A stretch of DNA of 64,000 bases, taken from assembly GCA_029224185.1 (NCBI GenBank), contig CM055189.1, forward strand, positions 23,473,055-23,537,054, given 5' to 3'. Source of the stretch: Karalla daura (lineage: Eukaryota > Chordata > Actinopteri > Chaetodontiformes > Leiognathidae). Below the pieces are notes generated by a model, which was not told where the DNA came from, ran no database searches, and saw only the letters and a program-made list of their open reading frames with translations. Positions 36,436 through 64,000 of this stretch are shown here, one piece after another. Position numbers and translations under genes: made by a program. Within the stretch, counting starts at the first letter, position 1. Each line of letters starts with the position of its first letter.

Positions 36436-37540
36436 ACGAACAGAACTGAGGCGAAGTTATGTGGAGTCTGGAGATGGGGAAGGAGGGAGTGGAGAAGGCA
36501 AGCCATTACGTCCTCCGTCCCCATGTCTCATGAAGGCCATCACAACATGTACCTACATTTTTTTTTTTTTGCTGTTTTTTACTTATTCATCAGTTTTTTT
36601 TTCAATATTTATTACCCCTGATACCAGTATCAGGGTTTTTGAGTAATGAATAATTATTATACATGCGGAAGGCTTCAAGCTGCATTTGTATGACACCCTC
36701 AAAAATGTTGAATTCTTGGAATATTTTCTTCCCCTTTCACAGTAATCACATTAGCAGCTGGTTCAGCGCATGTGCCTTTTTCGTTTTAAGCATCCCACCA
36801 TACTAGGCCGCAGAGGATATCACTGTCACGACACGGCTGGAAACACACATACACAAACACGCCCGCCTTAATCTGAGATCTAAGGCGAGAGGCATCGCAG
36901 CATAGAGACAAAGCCACCATGAAAGACACAAAGGAATGCTTCGCTTAGCTCACCTGTTTGTCACACACAGATGACCTACAGCCGCTGAATGCGTCTGTCA
37001 CTGTTGTCAGAGCAGAGATTAAGTAGTTTGCTTTTTCCCCAGACAGCTTCTGAGGCATCGTGCGTGGCTGCACAGTGTAAATATTCCCTGCCTGGTAGAG
37101 CGTCGTCTTGGGCCGAGGTCACTGTATGAGAGAGCGTAATGAACAGTCATAGCTGCTGCAGCGCAGCAGTGGTCGGTGCCGGGTAAGTTCAGGCAAAGTT
37201 AAAGCTCTAATGCTGCGGCACACTTGGTTGATTTGTTTTGAATTTGCAATGTGTTGAACCTTAGCGGCTTGCTGTGGCCACCCTATCAACGGTGTTGCCC
37301 TGGTTTCGCAGCTGAGGCAATCTGGCCTGGGTGTGGGTCGTTGCGCAAAATTTGGTCATTTTTTGTGCACGGGAAGTCGGATTTCATCAGAAGAAGAAAA
37401 CAAGAAAGAAGAACATCAGCAGCAATACACCAGTGCCCTGGCAGGTTCGACTGCCCTGCCCTATAAGTATAAAGCACATCCATCCTCTTACCCAATCTGT
37501 ACCCATTGTACTGGAGCTGATGTGATGTACGGCTCACGTG
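36436..37540. other. Intergenic or il15 intronic DNA, nothing recognised
   Basis: Non-coding in appearance, with a poly-T tract near 36560 and 36590. Small ORFs on both strands show no family similarity. If il15 transcription starts in the CpG island at 34-35 kb, this is intron. Confidence 0.5.
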
Positions 37541-37544
37541 AGGT

Positions 37545-37620
37545 GGAGGCAGGAAAAACACCCTGCACAGGTCACCAGTTCATCATGAGACACACACAGT
37601 CTTCACTTTGACACTCTCAC
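37545..37620. mobile_element. Remnant of a fish tRNA-headed dispersed repeat
   Basis: The stretch around ACCCTGCACAGGTCACC followed by AGACACACACAG resembles the body of a dispersed repeat widespread in fish, in which a CACCCTGGACAGGTCGCCAGT block precedes ACACACAGAGAC. The identification rests on memory of the motif. Confidence 0.45.
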
Positions 37621-38810
37621 TGTTCTCCAATCGACCTAAACATGCATGTGACCGACCACGATCAGGATCTTCTTTCTGCGAGGCGGTGACACGATTCACC
37701 AGGCCTCCATGTTGTACAGAGTGTGCGGCATATGTGCATGATTTATTAAAGGTAAGAGCTGAGCCCTGGGTCTCCGCAACATGTTAAAAATGAAACTGGA
37801 GGTGCAGACAAACGGAGGAATTTAATGTCCGACCCAGAGAGGCCACGGAGTTTTCATGCTGATGGATTAAGATGTTGCGTGTGTTGACCTTTAGTTCGAT
37901 GCTGTTAGCATCTTTAGCGCTGACGCCTGCAGTCTGCTTAGTGATAAGCTGCCATGCAGTTTGATTTTGGATGTGCCTTTCTAACATTTTTGACGGACAG
38001 GACACTGTGAATGCTTCTGTTTATCCCTTTTGACCTGACACGCCAGTCATCACAGATGATGGTGTTAGCCACTTGGCCGATTATCAGAAAATGTATCTGC
38101 AAATGCTGCGAGCAGGAGCGGTTGTAGTGAATGAGATGTTACAGGTGTCACAGCTTTGAGGGTATCCACACGTGCTGAATTCACTGTGGCTAAACAGGTG
38201 ATTTGGTTGCAGCTGTGTAATGTATGTTTTACAGTTGGCGTATTTGTCACTTATTCTAATTAACAAATAATAACACATAATATTGGACATGGAGTATTTT
38301 AGCCTAGAAAGCACATTTCTCATTAAGAGCAGTGGATCAAAGATTGCAGACATGATACAGAAAACACCAGCTGAACAAGATGCTTAAATGTTAAGATTAT
38401 GTGAAGAAGAGATGTTAAGGTTAACGTTGAGTCACTGCTGGCTCTCCACGTTTGCCCTCCCGCTCACACGAACGCCGGCTTATTGTGTCTATTGTCAAAC
38501 AGGGACAGTCAGGTAGCCTAAACATCTGAACAATGTCACTGTCCCAGATTTACTGCCTTATCGTGTTGAACGTTGCGCATCCCTCGACACAGTCGTGGCA
38601 GTTTATTAGGCCACAGCCTGCAGTGTGCCGCCCAGACGGGGGTGAAAACTGCTTTCCTGCGAGGCAAGTTAAAGGTATCTAGAAAAGTGTTCGACATTGT
38701 AAAAGAACCAGGCTCCTAGACATGGCTCTGGACAGACAGCGGCTGCAGCATCATGGGATGTCAAAGTGCTCTGACAGGTGGCGTTTGTCGCACTTCGACA
38801 GCGGGTGATT

Positions 38811-38885
38811 TCTTCTGCTGGGATCGAACCTGAAACCCTCCGATGCAGAGTGTGCACCAGGTCGATGCTACTCCCTGAGCTTCAT
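38811..38885 (-). mobile_element. tRNA-like SINE head fragment
   Basis: On the minus strand a GTAGCATCGACCTGG stretch (A-box like) is followed some 30 bases later by GGTTCGATCCC, a perfect B-box of an RNA polymerase III internal promoter. The context does not fold into a convincing tRNA, so a SINE-type remnant is more likely than a tRNA gene. Confidence 0.45.
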
Positions 38886-40228
38886 GACTGCCATTCCCCT
38901 CCGTTTGATATGAGCGTGATGATGCACATGCTTCAGTATAGTCAAGGGTCCCAAAATAGCACCGCAGATGTTCTAAGGATTCAAGATTTTATTATTTGTC
39001 CAGTGCAAATGTGCAAAACACTGTCGGTGAAATGCAATTGTGACAGACGGGGCAAAAATAAACGAGTAGTGAAAAAATACGGACAAACTATTTACATTAT
39101 TGCTCCTCCTTACTAAAGACATCTATGTGCACTTCTCCTTTTACTTTCCTTTTTAGCTCCTAGCTCTTGTATCAACTATAGCCTCTTGTTTTACTGGAAG
39201 CACTAACTCTGTCCCTCAAAATTTCACAGTAACACTCAGGGAATTTCATGTCTGATTTTTGTCATAATAAGTACAAGTACAATGCCCTGCTTTGTTCAAT
39301 GCTCTCGAGCGTAGCAGCAAAAAAAAAAAAAACGACCTACAACACTGCCCTGCCAACCGGCACCTCATCCATCAACAGTCTGATCTAAGCTTGACAAAAT
39401 AACCCGGACAGCACTCTAACAAGTCTTTGTCATTATTTCTAGAAAGACATCGTGTTCCAGGCAGCCTGCAACCTGTGCAGAGAAAACCACAGAACTCAGG
39501 TCTGGCTTTGTTTCGTAGTTCTGAGGTAGGCACACAGTGTATGACCTGCATGTCTTACAGATTCACAATCGGATGTTTTGAACGTCAGTGTCGGGGGGGG
39601 GGGGGGGGGGGGGTGACATACAGAAAGATCAGATCTTCTTGGCTCATCACTTTCAAATCGGGTTCTCGTTTTCATTCTCTCCCTCATCCATACAATATGA
39701 GCGTGAAGTTTACAGCAGAAGTCAATCCCCTGCACATCTGTGGAGGTGATCTGTGCATAGTCATTAAGCACACACTTAATCCCAATGAGCAGAACTCAAA
39801 TAAAATCACTGAATTGATCAAAAATCACTCATTACATACCTGTTGCCTTAAACCATCTAGACAGTAGGGAGGATTAGATGTATTGACTAAGAATATAAGC
39901 TACATCAGGGGGCATACAAAACCCGAGTGGGGTATTAACACATGTCTGGTGAATAGAAGAGAATATGGCTCCTCCCACTATGGGGACATTTCAAAACCAA
40001 GAACATGTTGAATATGTTCATGTGGAAGCCGATTCACTCTGCTTTTATTCTGCTGCTGTTACCGCATGATGACTATAGTAGGTCGTTGTCGTTATCTATC
40101 CACTTCCTTGTGATTATTCATTCGTTTATTTTGATATCTCGATATTACAAGCGACACATTGCCGTACAGTACATCCGGATGTGTTGATGAGTGATGCTCC
40201 TTGACCTCCTCCTCGACTCCTTCCTCAG
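38886..40228. other. Probable il15 intron or 5' region
   Basis: No convincing coding exon. Contains a 21-base poly-G run (39593-39613) and a small exon-like stretch (39443-39500) without a strong donor. A short open frame starting near 40005 encodes a hydrophobic leader (MWKPIHSAFILLLL) that could belong to the il15 signal region, but its splice phase does not fit the next exon. Confidence 0.4.
39593..39613. repeat. Poly-G run, 21 bases
   Basis: Uninterrupted G homopolymer. Confidence 0.95.
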
Positions 40229-40314
40229 TGTTTCTGTGTGTCTACTTTACATTGTGATTTGCATTGTGTAAATTTGCTTTGCTGTTTTTTTAGCTGCCAC
40301 TTACCTTATCATTT
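40229..40314 (+). CDS. il15: il15 putative leader exon
   Basis: A strong pyrimidine tract ends in cctcag at 40228 and a gtatgt donor follows 40314. The 86-base exon encodes a Cys/Leu/Phe-rich hydrophobic stretch (HCVNLLCCFFSC) that could be signal peptide, and its trailing two bases fit the next exon. There is no ATG in frame, so another coding exon must lie upstream if this is right. Confidence 0.35.
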
Positions 40315-42315
40315 GTATGTGAACGAGGAGCCGAATGACATTTTTGGACCTGTCATACAACTTTGGGCAAGAATATACACCAGAGTTGAGGTTAAAACAG
40401 TTTCTTTAAATTCTGGGTCCCCTTAAATATCACTTGCAATTGAATTATTTCTTGTGTCAAATTTTCAAGAGTTAAATCTCAGCCTGGGGCATGCAACTTG
40501 GTGGAAAGATAATCATTCAACAATCACCGCTCTTACTTATATCTGCTTTCTCCTGCGGACAGCCCAACCAAAACGGTAACAATCCTTGAAAGCCTTGATC
40601 AGAGATGAGGACAGATTACCTGTGCTGACAGAGCCTGAGTGAAGGGTGTTATCTTCAAGCACGAGGCCAGAAGCGTGAAAATCTTCCCTCAGTGGTCTAT
40701 TGTCCAGTGTATGATGGTGTGATGGTGTCTCCTTGTTCTCTCAAAGCCTCATGAGCACATGGACGTGTGCTGCCTCTATGAAGAACCCAAGAGAGGTGCA
40801 GAATTGCCTGAAACATGTGGAAGGCATCCTTAAGGTGAGAAAATATGGAGGTATTATTGTTACTTTGCCAATTTGTATCTTAATCTGCAGATATATTTCT
40901 CGATTTGTGTGTGTGTGTAATAAGATTCACAAATGTGCACTGACATTTGTGTGTCTGTACACGGATTCGTAAACGTGTAAAACAAATCCTTGTCTGTATT
41001 CAGATTTGTAAGTGAAGACTAATCTGCAAATGAGTACAAAGATCTGTAAGTGTACATAAAGCTGTTAATGTGTATATAACTCTGTAAAAGTGTATATAAA
41101 GCTGTGAAAGTGTAAGCAGTTCTACAAATATATAGACAAAGCTGCAAGCTTGAATCTCACCCTGGATTCGAATTGAGAGCAACTTGACATGGGGTGTGTG
41201 TATGAGGGTCAGTTCATTTAATCAAAGTCGTGAATTAAACACACAGCAGGCCTTGCGAGAGCGGGAAAAACAGTAGTTTCATCATGCTCACAGCAGAGCT
41301 GATCAGCCTGGGTGGGCACATCTACCTCAGAGTGCACCACTCTCATAGGGACGGCAGGGAATACACCCTGGACGGGTCTGTGGGAGGAAAATCTTGAGTG
41401 TCCAAGGGAAACCCATGCACACACACGGAGAACATGCAAACCCTGTACAGATACACATCACCTGAAATCATATGTCAAACTTGGCTTTGAAACTTTTGTC
41501 CCCCTCTTTCAGGACTCTGACGCCATGCTATACACTCCAGAGGTTGATGTAAGTACATGTTCATGTGCTTGATTTCATGTAGGAAAAAGAAGTCTAATCT
41601 GCAGGCTGCGTAGGACACTCTGCAGGGAACATGCACTCTAAAGTTGACTTGATGAGTAACACTACAGTTTGAGAAGTCCCTTTAAAACGTGAGCTGGTCA
41701 AGATGTGATAAAACCTTCACTGACACATTTCATCCAGAGGCTGGCTCCCAATGACCTGCGTGATACGGCCTCTTCTTGCACTTGTTACAAAGGCAGGAAT
41801 TTCCTTTTTACAGGGAGTCTGTGGCTGCTTGTATCCATAATGAGACATCTTTCTCTCTCTGATCCTAGGAGGAGTGTAAAATCATGTCTCTCAGTTGTTA
41901 CATGTTGGAGCTGATCATGGTCATCAATGAAGAAGAGCTCAAAATTGTCGAAGCACAGAAGGAAAATGTGCAGCTCAAATTGGACTGCCTCCATGAGTTC
42001 CATGACGGCCTTAAGACGTTTGTGAGTCCAGTTATAAACTCCTCCTCTGAATGCTGCAGCACTCTGTGCTGATAATCCTTTTTGACATATGCATTGTGGA
42101 AGCCAATACTTAACGACACACAAATGCAGCTAGTATTTGTTTGCCGTTTACTTTTGGACATTTGTTTTTCCTCTTAAACATCTCAAACGTTTCGTTGTGT
42201 CTCTCAGGCTGGCTGTCCACCATGTGAGGCTTACTCACTTAAAAATATCACTGTTTTCCTGAAAAGACTACATGACCTGTTGGAAGAAGTGACCGCCCAG
42301 GGGAACAGCACATAA
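40229..42315 (+). CDS. il15: Interleukin-15, five coding exons visible, N-terminus incomplete
   Basis: IL-15 is a secreted four-helix cytokine acting on T and NK cells through IL-2/15Rbeta and the common gamma chain, usually presented by IL-15Ralpha. Exons 41513-41548, 41869-42021 and 42208-42315 are secure. They read DSDAMLYTPEVD, EECKIMSLSCYMLELIMV and AGCPPCEAYSLKNITVFLK, paralleling the human DATLYTESDV, CKVTAMKCFLLELQV and SGCKECEELEEKNIKEFL regions. The Cys pair before the third helix and the CxxC of the last exon are kept, so both conserved disulfides can form. N-glycosylation sites NIT and NST lie near the end. Exons 40747-40834 and 40229-40314 join in phase upstream but are less certain, and the start codon and signal peptide are not resolved. 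Location between znf330 and inpp4b on the plus strand matches mammalian IL15 and argues against the fish paralogue il15l. Confidence 0.9.
40747..40834 (+). CDS. il15: il15 coding exon before helix A
   Basis: Encodes STWTCAASMKNPREVQNCLK and then HVEGILK, ending in phase 0 at a gtgaga donor and joining directly to DSDAMLYT. EVQNCLKHVEGI would be the first helix. The acceptor is tctcaaag, an unusual AAG; an alternative acceptor gtgcag would shorten the exon to start near 40801. Confidence 0.6.
41365..41452. mobile_element. Remnant of a fish tRNA-headed dispersed repeat
   Basis: CACCCTGGACGGGT, CTGTGGGAGGAAA, a GAAACCCATGCACACAC block and GGAGAACATGCAAACC occur in the order of a widespread fish dispersed repeat, with an internal deletion. 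It lies in an il15 intron just upstream of the 36-nt exon. Confidence 0.65.
41513..41548 (+). CDS. il15: il15 36-nt exon
   Basis: Encodes DSDAMLYTPEVD between tttcag and gtaagt, both in phase 0. This matches the short mammalian exon segment DATLYTESDV. Confidence 0.92.
41869..42021 (+). CDS. il15: il15 exon encoding helices B and C
   Basis: Encodes 51 residues from EECKIMSLSCYMLELIMV through LKLDCLHEFHDGLKTF, phase 0 at both ends, with a cctag acceptor and a gtgagt donor. It includes three of the cysteines expected for the IL-15 disulfides. Confidence 0.95.
42208..42315 (+). CDS. il15: il15 last coding exon (helix D)
   Basis: Encodes AGCPPCEAYSLKNITVFLK and on to TAQGNST, stopping at TAA 42313-42315. 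The GCxxC motif and the following amphipathic helix are diagnostic of IL-15. Confidence 0.95.
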   Translation, partial: AGCPPCEAYSLKNITVFLKRLHDLLEEVTAQGNST

Positions 42316-42700
42316 TATGGTGTAAATGTGTATTTGTGTATATTTGTAAAGAAATATGGCTCAAATGGGTTTTTATTTTTGTACCTGTACCAATCCATGT
42401 CATGCCGTCCTGTACTGTATAATATAGATTGCATGATATTACGTGTGTAAGATAACCATATGTATAGGTAAGAAGTTGAACTGTATAGGATGGAAGCACT
42501 GCAGCTCACTGTTTATACCATTACCACATGTTGTGAATATACAGAATGCTTATTGTTGAGCGTACTGCTAAACACTAATGAATGTAATAAGAAGCTTATT
42601 GTATATGGCTTGGAAGCGCCAACGTCCACGTTTTTACACATCACATACCATTCTCAAGTTATTTGGTAACGCATTCGTTAAAGGGATTTGTTTTTCCATT
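42316..42700 (+). other. il15: il15 3' untranslated region
   Basis: AT-rich, non-coding. No canonical AATAAA was seen before the CpG-rich stretch that follows, only an AATAAG near 42586, so the cleavage site is uncertain. Confidence 0.5.
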
Positions 42701-42704
42701 TACG

Positions 42705-42923
42705 ATGTCTTTTAAGTTGCCGTTGCGGGTGGCAAAGCGCGAGGAGGTGACCCACAAGCCGGAGCGACCAGTGGTCAGTTCTGAGTCCAGCCCGAGGGCG
42801 AGCAGACGTCCTCCCTCTTTTGAGGTCGACTTCAAACAAGGAGTTGCGCTCACCTCGCTGGCCGGCGACGTGTCGCTGCGGTCCGTCCCCGCACGCAGCC
42901 GGAAAGCACGACGCTCGTTGTAA
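42705..42923 (+). CDS. Unrecognised 72-codon open frame in a CpG-rich patch
   Basis: ATG at 42705 opens a 72-residue Arg/Ser-rich frame (MSFKLPLRVAKREE to SRKARRSL). A second short frame starts at ATG 43037 in the same patch. The minus strand is also open over 42659-43066. I recognise no family and see no strong splice signals. It may be a small gene, an alternative promoter exon or chance open sequence in GC-rich DNA. Confidence 0.2.
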   Translation: MSFKLPLRVAKREEVTHKPERPVVSSESSPRASRRPPSFEVDFKQGVALTSLAGDVSLRSVPARSRKARRSL

Positions 42924-43059
42924 TCTGCTCTGGCACGAACGCGTGTCGCACATCCGCAGGCCGCCAGGAGCCCGGCCTGCGAGCTGCGCAGCTCTCTGCG
43001 CGGAGCTACCCCAGACCCGCGGGCCGCCGTGTAACCATGAACCTCGCGGAAGAGGCCAA

Positions 43060-43335
43060 GATGCATCGCTGGGAGGAGGAGGAGGATTATCCAAACTTCC
43101 TCAAGAGAGGAGAGTGAAATGTGATTTTGTGTATTGGCTGTGACACCTGGAATGTGGTGACGGCAGGCTGCAGGAGCCTGCGCGTTTGTAGGAAGCGTGT
43201 CTCAAAGGGTTGTCAAGTGACTCGTCTCACTGCAGCACTTCACTTGCTTGCTCCGTCCAACGCACACCTGTGAAGTTCGCCATAGGCTGTGGACAACACT
43301 GCACATCACATTCACACACGTCAAGGATACAGAAC
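43060..43335. other. Short gap between il15 and inpp4b 3' ends
   Basis: No feature recognised. The two genes converge here. Confidence 0.5.
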
Positions 43336-43341
43336 TTTATT
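43336..43341 (-). terminator. inpp4b: inpp4b polyadenylation signal AATAAA
   Basis: Minus-strand AATAAA about 780 bases past the canonical inpp4b stop codon, in an AT-rich setting. It is the best candidate for the distal 3' end. Confidence 0.55.
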
Positions 43342-44120
43342 TAACTTAAAAATGCCAAGTGTTACAATTACATTTCAACATGCATTTAAAGTCCAAGGTG
43401 TCAATCCTCAGAAATAACGAGAAGAATAAAAAAGAAACTTTTTAAGGTACAAAAATAAATAACTGGATTTGTCACAAAGCATCGGGGAATGATGGTCCAA
43501 TATGCTCATCCTACTTTAGCTTGCACCAGTACTTCGTGTGGTTTCTCTGGCAGGTACCTTGAGATATCACCTCGAAAAGCTCAGGAGCACAAGCATTAAG
43601 TGGCTGGGGTGAGTTTTCAGAAGGATGCTAATCTTAAATGCTGCTATCTTAGTTACCGTTGAGTCCATGTCAATAAAAATACAACAAACTACACAGGGAA
43701 TGTTTGCTCCTGCACATGTGGATGATGAATCCTGACCCTGACCCTGACCCTGACCCTGACCTTGGGGGGTGGCACATTTAATACAGACATTTTCTGGTGT
43801 TTTAAGGCTTTTAACGTCCACGCCGTCTTGCCGGCGTTTCCTCTGAGAGGGTAAATTTAACAGCAGCAGCGCGAGCTGCCAGATAAGGACCATTAACATG
43901 CTGTGGGCAAGTTACAGAGTGTGTCGCGCTGTCTCTGCCAAGGCGAGAACGGGAAGTGCACGAACCGTACAAATCGCCCAGAGCGGAGTGATCCGGCATG
44001 GGACTCGCAGCGACCGGACAGCAAAGCGTCATATCCAGCAACAGGATTTGGTGGCACGCGCGGCGTGTCACGCCGTCGCTTGACCAGCCCGCACGACACT
44101 GGCGGTACGCGGCTGCGTCC
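43342..44120 (-). other. inpp4b: inpp4b 3' untranslated region
   Basis: Follows the TGA at 44121-44123. It holds the GGGTCA repeat at 43731-43765 and a CpG-rich stretch next to the stop codon. Confidence 0.55.
43731..43765. repeat. (GGGTCA)n short tandem repeat in inpp4b 3' UTR
   Basis: On the inpp4b sense strand four GGG runs are separated by three-base TCA loops, which fits a G-quadruplex pattern. Confidence 0.85.
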
Positions 44121-60757
<16,637 letters not shown>

Positions 60758-63700
60758 CTGCGGAGGAGGAGGAGGAGGGAAAGACAACACATCCGTTAAG
60801 GCTGGACGGAGTCGGCGTGGGCAAGGATTGGACACAGTTTCGAGATCACATCTGGGAGTGGCGACAATCCGACTGGCAGGGAGCCAGGCCAGACATGCGT
60901 GTGATGAGACGGGGGGGCCACGCCGGACCGGAGCTCATCCTGTGTTTGTTTAGATCGTTTCTTGGCTTTGCCAACGCTGGCAGAGTGGGGGAGATACAGT
61001 ATTTGATATCAAACAGGTCTCAACAAGCCGAGCCGCACAATGGTTGACACACTCCATCCCACTGCCATATCCAGGTTTGTTGCACACACAGAGCATCTGT
61101 GATCGGGACTGCGATTGCACGGAAATAAGTAAATGAAATAAAAGCATTTCGCAGGGACCAGGAAGTGGTCTCCGGGGAGCCAGTGATGCACTGCGCACAA
61201 CTGTAACTGAACTCCATCGACGCCTATGTTAAGTCTGGATGTCCCGCTGTGAATAACAATCGCAGCGCTTCAAAAACTGCACTGCAACATTTACTTTGCA
61301 TCACAGGTGTGAATCTGTTTCTGAGAAGACAGATCAAATTGGATCATGATCGGGGGGCCATAATAGTTTGTTTTTCTGTCTAAAAACAAGCAAAGAATGA
61401 TCATGGAGAATGATTATGGGCAAGCTTTTCATTAGTGGAGGCCATGTGACGACCGACATCATAGAAATGGGAGGTGATTGGGCTGGATGTGACCATGAAG
61501 AGGTCATGACTGTGCAGGCGTTTGTGAGCCGGCTTCATTGTGTGTTGCTCCCGTGAAGAGTCCAGCAGCGACACGTAGCAGGTGCTCGCCTGTCAGATTG
61601 GACCTGCAGTCCAATGTCAACCCATTTCCACGTTATGAATAATTAATCCTTTGCTCATTTCTAGGGAGCTACTTAATCTCAGACAAAAACACCTTTTGTC
61701 AGTTCCTGGATTCAGGGCAAATCACTCCAATCAAGCGGCCTCCTCGGGTAAAGTTCCAGTGACTTTCAATGAGTTTCCGCTGACTTCCTGCCATTAGACG
61801 TAGCTTGAGCGCGGCAGTCGTTTGCAACCCTCCCAGCTAGTTTAGAGTCAGCTCTGCAAGCCTCTATGTAGGCCAGACCCCAGAGCCAGCTCCTAAGGCA
61901 TAATTGACATAAGAGGGAGCGAGGTAAGAGGAGAGAGAGGGGGAGACACAAGGAGGGAGGAGCATATATAGAGCCCTGGTATAATACAGTATTCTCTGCA
62001 ATGCTCCTGATATTTTGCAGCGGGGAAGAGACGGGGCTGCTTTAGAAGTCACCCCGAGTGGAACAGCGCTACCTGATGTATCAATAGGCATGGAAATCCG
62101 AAGGCTTTAAGAAATCAGACGTGCTGTAGTAGGTACTAGCCACAAACTATGCCTTTGACGGGCTAACTTCACAATCTTGGCCTTGTCATTACAGCTAATG
62201 AGTCCCCTGGAGAACTACCACCCACAAGCTCAACGCTAATCAAAGGAATCACTAAGCGAGTGAGAGACACAGGGCAAACAGTGCGGAATACTCTCCGCGC
62301 AGAACACCAGTCTCCGTCTCGAGTCTCCCTGCTGAACCCATTTCCATAACCATACCTCCAAATGCCACGATTTCAGGCACAGAGATGGCTGTAATTGAAT
62401 AATCTGCGGCAACAAAGTAAAGTCTGCAAAAACCCTTTCATCCTCTGTGAGCTTACATTTGTCTTATTACATTATGCAGAACTAAAGAGGAGGAAAAAAT
62501 CCTGCAGGACGGCAACAACGGAGACGCCAGGGAGGAGGCAGAGGAGAAAGTTGTTGGAAAAGGACAATTGCCTCAGCCGCTGAGATTCAATAACAGCCCT
62601 GTTGACTCATAAGTACAAATCCAATCCCATTAGGGAGCCTATGCAGGCAATAATGAATGTTGGGGCCTGCCACCTGATGCTGGAGGACAGAATTGATCCC
62701 CGCGAAGGCTGGCGAAGGCGAGGAACTTTAATTGCCTCATCAGCATGGCTGTCAGTCCGAGCGGCTCGACCAAGACAGCAACCCATGCGGAGATAAAACG
62801 GCATAAATCTGCGCGTGCACATTTGATGAAGAGCCAAGCAGATGTTGCACATGACGATCCAATTGTCGTCAGCGGCGGCTGCGACTCCCCTGCCTGACAC
62901 AGTTTCGGAGGGCGGCGCGCCGGGGCTTTTTTTCCTCAACGCAATATCATCCGCAGCCCCGCGAAAGGGGCTTCGTCTGCGCAGGTTACAATATTTATCT
63001 TTTTTGCGCGGCGTGTCAGAGCGCCGGTGATTGAACCCCCCGGGGTGATGTCTGAGACCATCGTCGGCGCCGTCACTGGCGTGCGTGACACGTCGATGAA
63101 TGAACGCCCGGGCAGAAAACACGCCCACCTGTCTGGGACGGAGCCTGGAGCGGGCTCGCAGCACGCCCGAGCTCGTGAGAGGGCCCTCCCCCGTTCCTCG
63201 AACCCCCCAAATTGAAAGAGAGCTCCAAGACGAGATCCCGCTTGGCACTCACTGCTCGGCTGGGGCTGAAGCGGCGTCGCGCGGGAGGCGAGACGATCGC
63301 CTCCTCGCACCCTCGGCAATTTGCTCTCGCGCGGCCGTCGCCTGATCGCGCCATTGTCGGAGACATCGACATCAATGGCTTTCGTCCGCTTTGTAGCGGC
63401 GCGGCGCTCATCTCTAATGATCTGAGGTGGGGGGGGGGGGGGGGATGCTTTGAAAAGAAAAGGTAAGACAGCTCTTGCTAATAGAGGGAAGGAGTTCAGA
63501 GTGTACGCTCGCTGGAAAACTTCTCACCGCTCAGAACATAGATGTTTATTGAGATTCATGATGTGGATGTGAGCCATTCATCCTGCAACTACGCAGACAG
63601 CCCGCCTGCTCTTTATTAATATTTATGCCCATGTTTACATACCTAATAGACTCATTACGCTGCCGCGCATGCAGCACGGAGCATTTCTAGCGCGCTGCGT

Positions 63701-64000
63701 TCCTATGTCTGCGACCGAGGGCGCGCGCTAAAAGAGGGAGAACACTGATCAGGAAAGCTCGTCTTGCCGGGTTCTGATTACAGTGGTGTCTGCAAAACAA
63801 AAGCCCGTACACACAGACAGACAAAGCAGCACAAATGGGTGCTTCTAATGCGTCTACAGATTATGCTTCACATGCAAGTTGCAGACAATGGCGTCTTTGT
63901 GCATGTTCCTTAGGAGGAGGAGGAGGGGGGGAGGGGCGGGGGGGGGGGGGTAGCCACAGCTACCTGCTTGTTTATGCTTTGTGGCGTTTCGGTTGCTCGA
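60758..64000. other. inpp4b intron reaching the right window edge
   Basis: No exon seen. Patches are CpG-rich (about 62880-63360), and G runs lie at 63427-63444 and 63920-63952. The upstream part of the gene continues beyond the window. Confidence 0.5.

Noticed and set aside
37251..37611. Overlapping plus-strand frames as il15 exons
   Set aside because: No cytokine or signal-peptide character, and part of the stretch resembles a dispersed repeat.
39427..39867. 146-codon plus-strand frame including a poly-Gly run
   Set aside because: The frame passes through a G homopolymer, shows no similarity and has no strong splice donor for its exon-like first part.
42659..43094. Minus-strand 135-138 codon frames between il15 and inpp4b
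   Set aside because: No recognisable family, overlapping frames on both strands, GC-rich context. Mentioned only as part of the unexplained CpG patch.

Overview
The window is vertebrate nuclear DNA, most likely from a teleost fish. It has split genes with GT-AG introns, CpG islands, many microsatellites, an L2/CR1/Rex1-like LINE fragment and remnants of a tRNA-headed dispersed repeat common in fish. The three genes keep the order and relative orientation of the human 4q31 block: ZNF330 (+), IL15 (+), INPP4B (-). Introns are compact compared with mammals.

Layout. (1) 1-27625: an uninterrupted, GC-rich tandem array of a 177-bp satellite, about 156 copies, entering from the left edge of the window. 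Variant monomers recur at fixed offsets of thousands of bases, which shows nested higher-order duplications. Because 177 is divisible by three and the usual monomer has an open frame on each strand, the array produces very long but probably meaningless ORFs on both strands. (2) 27626-28832: AT-rich unique DNA and the 5' region of znf330. (3) 28833-33494: znf330 (NOA36), nine coding exons encoding 320 residues, with a polyadenylation signal at 33808. (4) 33814-40228: a CpG island with a consensus ISRE at 34875 (candidate il15 promoter), a reverse-strand LINE fragment and SINE-like debris. (5) 40229-42315: il15, with three secure 3' coding exons and two less certain upstream exons. (6) 42316-43335: a short convergent intergenic stretch with an unexplained CpG-rich open frame. 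(7) 43336-64000: inpp4b on the minus strand, eleven exons giving the C-terminal 563 residues, including the CX5R phosphatase motif. The gene runs off the right edge upstream. An alternative last exon (45744-45918) would replace the canonical C-terminus with a hydrophobic tail anchor.

The genes do not form an operon-like system. ZNF330 is a nucleolar zinc-binding protein, IL-15 is a lymphoid cytokine and INPP4B removes the 4-phosphate of PtdIns(3,4)P2. They share conserved synteny only. The features most worth following are the large satellite array about 1.2 kb from the znf330 start codon, its higher-order structure and IRF-like motif, the inpp4b tail-anchor exon whose stop codon lies inside a polyadenylation signal, and the ISRE upstream of il15. 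All gene calls rest on reading translated exons, phase-compatible splice sites and recalled family sequences; no database search was run.
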